8,705 bases of DNA from NCBI GenBank assembly GCA_965549355.1, contig CBEVGD010000075.1, forward strand, positions 1-8,705, written 5' to 3'. Numbering within the stretch: position 1 is the stretch's first letter; every line of letters begins with the position of its first letter. Below, one piece after another: positions 5,781 to 8,705 of the stretch. A program made the position numbers and the translations under genes. The notes below the pieces were generated by a model. The model had not been told where the DNA came from and searched no databases. It worked only from the letters and a program-made list of their open reading frames with translations. The DNA is from M55B120 sp965549355 (GTDB lineage: Bacteria; Actinomycetota; Humimicrobiia; Humimicrobiales; Humimicrobiaceae).

Positions 5781-8390
5781 ATGAGTAATATTGCAGGCAT
5801 CAAGAACACCGGAAAACCTGATTTTGCAGTTACTCTTTGCAATCATTGGAGTTATATAGGAATAGGCTGGACCCTGGGTATTGAGTCTTGCGTAACGTCA
5901 ATAAATGATAGCCTGACTGTCGCTGAAGAGCCATTGTGCATAAAAACATGCATAAATTTAGATGCAGCAGCCTATGAGCTTATAAAGAAGAATTTTCCGG
6001 AGGTCATTGACGATCTGAAAAAGCATCTTAAAACCGGAAAGGTTGAAATAATAGGCGGCACGTACAGCCAGCCGCTTGGATCAATGATCGGAAACGAATC
6101 AAATATCCGGCAACTGGTAATGGGCCGCGAGGTCATAAAAAAGTGTCTTGGAGAGGATGTGGACACCTTTCTGGAGGAAGAGGAATTCAGCCATCCGCAG
6201 CTTCCGCAGCTTCTTAAATTAGCAGGATATAAGTATGCGAGCCTTGCCCAGTGCGACACAGTGGGAACTTCGGGCATACCGCGGGTGGAGCTGAATTGTT
6301 TCCTGTGGCAGGCCAAAGATGGCACCGTCATCCCATGCATACCCAAAAACTCATTATTTCTACATCCGCCAGTTGTAACTGCTGATATAGATTATTACGA
6401 GACACCCGAAGGCAGGGCCAATATAGATGAATTGAAAAAATCAGGAGTCCCGCTGGCGGTGGTATGGACAGAGTTTGGGTGGGAACCGCTTGGCGAGATA
6501 CAGGTTCATACTAAGTTTGATACTGAGAAATATAGCGGCCTGAAACAGAGAAACGATGTCGTATTTTTAACCGTTAGGGAATATATGGATAAATACGCAA
6601 AGCCCGCCAACACCATGAAATTTTCCATGGATGATTATGATAAAATACTTCCATGGGGAATAGGCGGAGATCAGTTAAGGGTCAACGACAGGAAGGCTGA
6701 AGCTCTGTTGATAACCGCGGAACAGTTTGATGCGTTTTCTTATATGCTCGATCCTGAGAGAAAAATATGTGAGTTTAAGGATATCTGGAAAGATCTGCTT
6801 ACAGCTCAAAGCCATGATGTATCACTATGCGAGTATTACAATTGGCATCGCCTGACATTTGTTGAAAGAAACAGATTATATGACACTCACGAGATGCTCT
6901 GGGGTGCAATAGGCTATACTTACTTAGATAAGGCAATTTCATCAGGAAATAAAATACTGGCCGGTTCCCTGGAGACAATAGCCTCAAAAATCGATTCGTC
7001 TACGGATGCACAGGGAGATCTCGCAGTTACAGTATTTAATCCGTGCACCTGGGAAAGGGAAGGGCTCATTGTCTCAACAGGTAAAATATATTTGAAGGAT
7101 ATGTATGCCAGAGGCATAATGATTGTTAACGCACAGGGAAAGACAGTGCCTTCACAGGTGATTTCCTCCAAAACAAATCCTGATTCCAGCATAATTACTG
7201 CTGATGTGGCATTTGAAGTTGAAAGTATGCCTGCCTCCGGGTATATTACGCATTATATCAAGTTTACCAGTGAAGCCTTAGAGGAATACAGCACTGGATT
7301 AAAAATTAATAAGAAGGATCTTAAGATAGAGAATGATTATGTAAAAATAAGCCTGGATAAGAAAAATGGGAGCATAATCAGTCTTTTTGACAAAAATACG
7401 GGCAAGGAGCTTCTTGATTCTGAAGAGCACGGTTTCGCAACATTTAGCGGAAGGGTAAATCAAGAGTATTGCAAACAATTTGGATTGGACAACCTGCCTG
7501 AATATTTTGATACTTCCAGCTCCAAAGCTGTCTTTTCGTGGATTGAGGAAGGACCTTTAAAAGCATCGGTAAGCGTACTGCATTCCTATCCCCATATTAG
7601 CTTCGAGACATTAATAACCCTTCACTTTAATTCGCCCAGGGTGGAGGTCTCCTGCAGGTTAAGAGCGGTTGCGCCGCCGGCTATTGATAAAAAAGAAGGT
7701 GATGTATGGCAATTTGAAGGATACTGGCTTGATTTTTCTCCAGGTTTTGAGCCCAAAAGTATTTACAGAGACATCCCGTTTGGTGTTGAGGCGGCTGCTA
7801 AAGATACTTTGCATGGTTTCTCATTTATTGATATGGTCGGTGATGACCGCGCGCTCATGCTGGTGCATTCCGGGACTCAGTATTTCAAATTGAAGAAAGG
7901 CAATGTATTCTCAAATCTGCTGATGCGTGAATGGACCCCTGTCTTTACCAGAACATATGGCGGCTGGCAGTCCTACTGTGAATACAAATATTTTCTCATA
8001 CCGCATAATATTGCTATATCCAATCAAGAACGATTAAAAATGTCTATGGAAATGGATTACAAAGCAAAAACCCTGGTAAAAAGTCCTTCAAAAGGGTCTC
8101 TCTCAAAAGAAATGAGTTTGCTTGCAGTCAAAGGAAATGGCATCGTAACTTCTTCATTTAGAAGAAAAGGGGAGAAGGGATTTGAGGTCAGATTGTTTGA
8201 AACTGAAGGGAAACATACGAATGCAATTGTTGAATTTGCGATACCTGTAGAAGAAGGATATGAAATTGATTTAACGGGTAATAGGATCAAACAAATAAAA
8301 AAAGAGGGCAAAAATTCCTTTGAATTAGTTTTAAAGCCATGGCAAATAGCAACCTTTGAGTTTGCGAACGAACCCAAAGAAAGGCAATAA
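5781..8390 (+). CDS. Divergent GH38 alpha-mannosidase-like protein
   Basis: GH38 enzymes are zinc-dependent retaining alpha-mannosidases. The layout fits: an N-terminal seven-stranded barrel (about 13-260), a helical middle region (about 280-390), and C-terminal beta-sandwich domains beginning near 515 with N-D-Y-V-K-I-S-L-D, then G-S-I-I-S-L-F-D-K-N-T-G-K-E. Family landmarks include G-K-V-E-I-I-G-G (86-93), N-E-S-N-I-R-Q-L (105-112), H-P-Q-L-P-Q-L-L-K-L-A-G-Y-K-Y (138-152) and A-Q-S-H345-D346. The 869-residue length is normal, and there is no signal peptide or membrane segment. The catalytic residues are odd. The H-x-D-x-G-W zinc motif is represented by Y25-I-G27-I-G-W30 (or H22-W-S24 by another alignment), and the nucleophile-Asp region reads E132-E-E-E-F136; only the late His-Asp is clearly kept. 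The protein may be a distinct clade with changed chemistry or substrate. The start at 5781 has a weak ribosome site. It follows gntR by 73 bp with its own promoter and is probably controlled by it. Confidence 0.75.
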   Translation: MSNIAGIKNTGKPDFAVTLCNHWSYIGIGWTLGIESCVTSINDSLTVAEEPLCIKTCINLDAAAYELIKKNFPEVIDDLKKHLKTGKVEIIGGTYSQPLGSMIGNESNIRQLVMGREVIKKCLGEDVDTFLEEEEFSHPQLPQLLKLAGYKYASLAQCDTVGTSGIPRVELNCFLWQAKDGTVIPCIPKNSLFLHPPVVTADIDYYETPEGRANIDELKKSGVPLAVVWTEFGWEPLGEIQVHTKFDTEKYSGLKQRNDVVFLTVREYMDKYAKPANTMKFSMDDYDKILPWGIGGDQLRVNDRKAEALLITAEQFDAFSYMLDPERKICEFKDIWKDLLTAQSHDVSLCEYYNWHRLTFVERNRLYDTHEMLWGAIGYTYLDKAISSGNKILAGSLETIASKIDSSTDAQGDLAVTVFNPCTWEREGLIVSTGKIYLKDMYARGIMIVNAQGKTVPSQVISSKTNPDSSIITADVAFEVESMPASGYITHYIKFTSEALEEYSTGLKINKKDLKIENDYVKISLDKKNGSIISLFDKNTGKELLDSEEHGFATFSGRVNQEYCKQFGLDNLPEYFDTSSSKAVFSWIEEGPLKASVSVLHSYPHISFETLITLHFNSPRVEVSCRLRAVAPPAIDKKEGDVWQFEGYWLDFSPGFEPKSIYRDIPFGVEAAAKDTLHGFSFIDMVGDDRALMLVHSGTQYFKLKKGNVFSNLLMREWTPVFTRTYGGWQSYCEYKYFLIPHNIAISNQERLKMSMEMDYKAKTLVKSPSKGSLSKEMSLLAVKGNGIVTSSFRRKGEKGFEVRLFETEGKHTNAIVEFAIPVEEGYEIDLTGNRIKQIKKEGKNSFELVLKPWQIATFEFANEPKERQ

Positions 8391-8672
8391 AAATTCTTGA
8401 AGAAATAAAATCTAATTTGTAGAAGTTCACCATCTTTTCTAGTAACACAGAGATAAAGATAAGAAATACTAATATAATGGAAAGATTATTTTAAGAAGTT
8501 GGAAGAAGGGCAAACCTACCGGATGCTTTAGAAATAAAGTAAGTGCAAGCAGGATAATATTTAGAGCATTATTAGGATTTAATAACAACCGGAAGGGTAA
8601 GCCTTTGAAAGTATTTACATGAAAGAATTGATGGATCCAAATAATAACTATAAAAGAATGAGGTAAAAGGAA
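8391..8672. other. 282-bp AT-rich gap before the second UroD-like gene
   Basis: No intact gene, terminator or strong promoter is evident. TTCTTGAAGAA just after the GH38-like stop (8395-8405) is a perfect inverted repeat but has no room for a loop. Around 8540-8620 one frame reads V-S-A-S-R-I-I-F-R-A-L-L-G-F, which resembles a helix-turn-helix recognition helix. Stop codons surround it in the other frames, so at most it is a decayed fragment. Confidence 0.4.
8660..8663 (+). promoter_or_regulatory. Ribosome binding site of the second UroD-like gene
   Basis: GAGG lies 9 bases before the ATG at 8673. A second purine run, AAAAGG, ends only 2 bases before the ATG and is too close to be the main site. 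The site supports 8673 as a real start. Confidence 0.5.
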
Positions 8673-8705
8673 ATGATTACAGAACGTGAAAATTATATAC
8701 GAAAT
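8673..8705 (+). CDS. Start of a second UroD-like protein, truncated by the window edge
   Basis: Only 11 codons are visible, reading MITERENYIRN. This is the characteristic opening (M-[T/I]-x-R-E-N-[F/Y]-[L/I]-R) of non-haem UroD-superfamily proteins, comparable with M-T-S-R-E-R-F-L-A-A-I-R-N of the gene at 3484-4683. A ribosome site at a suitable distance and the same orientation as all other genes support it. The evidence is one short motif, so the family call is provisional. If right, the locus carries two such proteins flanking the regulator and the GH38-like gene. Confidence 0.6.
   Translation, partial: MITERENYIRN

Noticed and set aside
5771..5788. Mini-ORF MSSHE-stop overlapping the GH38-like start codon.
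   Set aside because: Five codons, expected by chance in such sequence. It overlaps the real start but nothing shows it is translated.
8605..8654. Possible promoter for the second UroD-like gene (TTGATG with TATAAA at 8649-8654).
   Set aside because: The spacing is 15 bases and the start would fall on the ribosome site. TTGAAA and TTTACA upstream have no -10 at the right distance.
1..8705. CRISPR arrays, tRNA/rRNA genes, insertion sequences, attachment sites or toxin-antitoxin pairs.
   Set aside because: No regularly spaced direct repeats, RNA gene signatures, transposase-like proteins or terminal inverted repeats were seen on reading both strands.

Overview
The window is a one-directional carbohydrate-processing locus, with every supported gene on the + strand. 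In order it holds: the 3' part of a GH42-type beta-galactosidase-like gene (cut by the window's left edge), a GH130-type beta-mannoside phosphorylase/hydrolase, a uroporphyrinogen-decarboxylase-like (UroD/MtaA-fold) protein, a GntR/HutC-type regulator with a UTRA ligand domain, a divergent GH38 alpha-mannosidase-like protein, and the first 11 codons of a second UroD-like protein running off the right edge. None of the complete proteins has a signal peptide or membrane segment, so the enzymes probably act in the cytoplasm on imported oligosaccharides. No transporter lies in the window.

Organism: the purine-rich Shine-Dalgarno sites (AAGGAGA, AGAAAGG, GAGG), sigma70-like promoters, AT-rich coding sequence, and the GH42/GH130/GH38/GntR-UTRA content suit an anaerobic, saccharolytic bacterium, most like Bacillota (Clostridia-type) or a similar fibre/glycan degrader. 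This is inference; no ribosomal or phylogenetic marker is present. Base composition is mosaic. The GH130 and first UroD-like genes (about 2193-4683) are clearly richer in G+C than the GH42 and gntR genes, with the GH38-like gene intermediate. By hand count, 2401-2460 has 34/60 G+C and 4321-4380 has 35/60, against 19/60 in 1381-1440 and 20/60 in 5461-5520.

Layout: the GH42 and GH130 genes are 27 bp apart and probably co-transcribed. The UroD-like gene follows after a 115-bp gap. A 247-bp gap then carries a good sigma70-like promoter (TTGACC-N18-TATGAT) for the regulator gene. The 73-bp gap between gntR and the GH38-like gene carries a second one (TTTACA-N17-TAAAAT). A 10-base word, GTATGATGAC, overlaps the -10 of the first promoter and recurs in inverted orientation just upstream of the -35 of the second, making it a candidate operator for the encoded GntR protein.

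Working together (inference): beta-galactosidase-like, alpha-mannosidase-like and beta-mannoside phosphorylase-like activities could dismantle a galactose- and mannose-containing oligosaccharide such as an N-glycan fragment, with the GntR protein sensing a sugar ligand. The unexplained parts are the two UroD-like proteins in a glycan locus with no corrinoid protein or haem gene nearby, and a GH38-like protein whose zinc-binding and nucleophile residues appear to be replaced.
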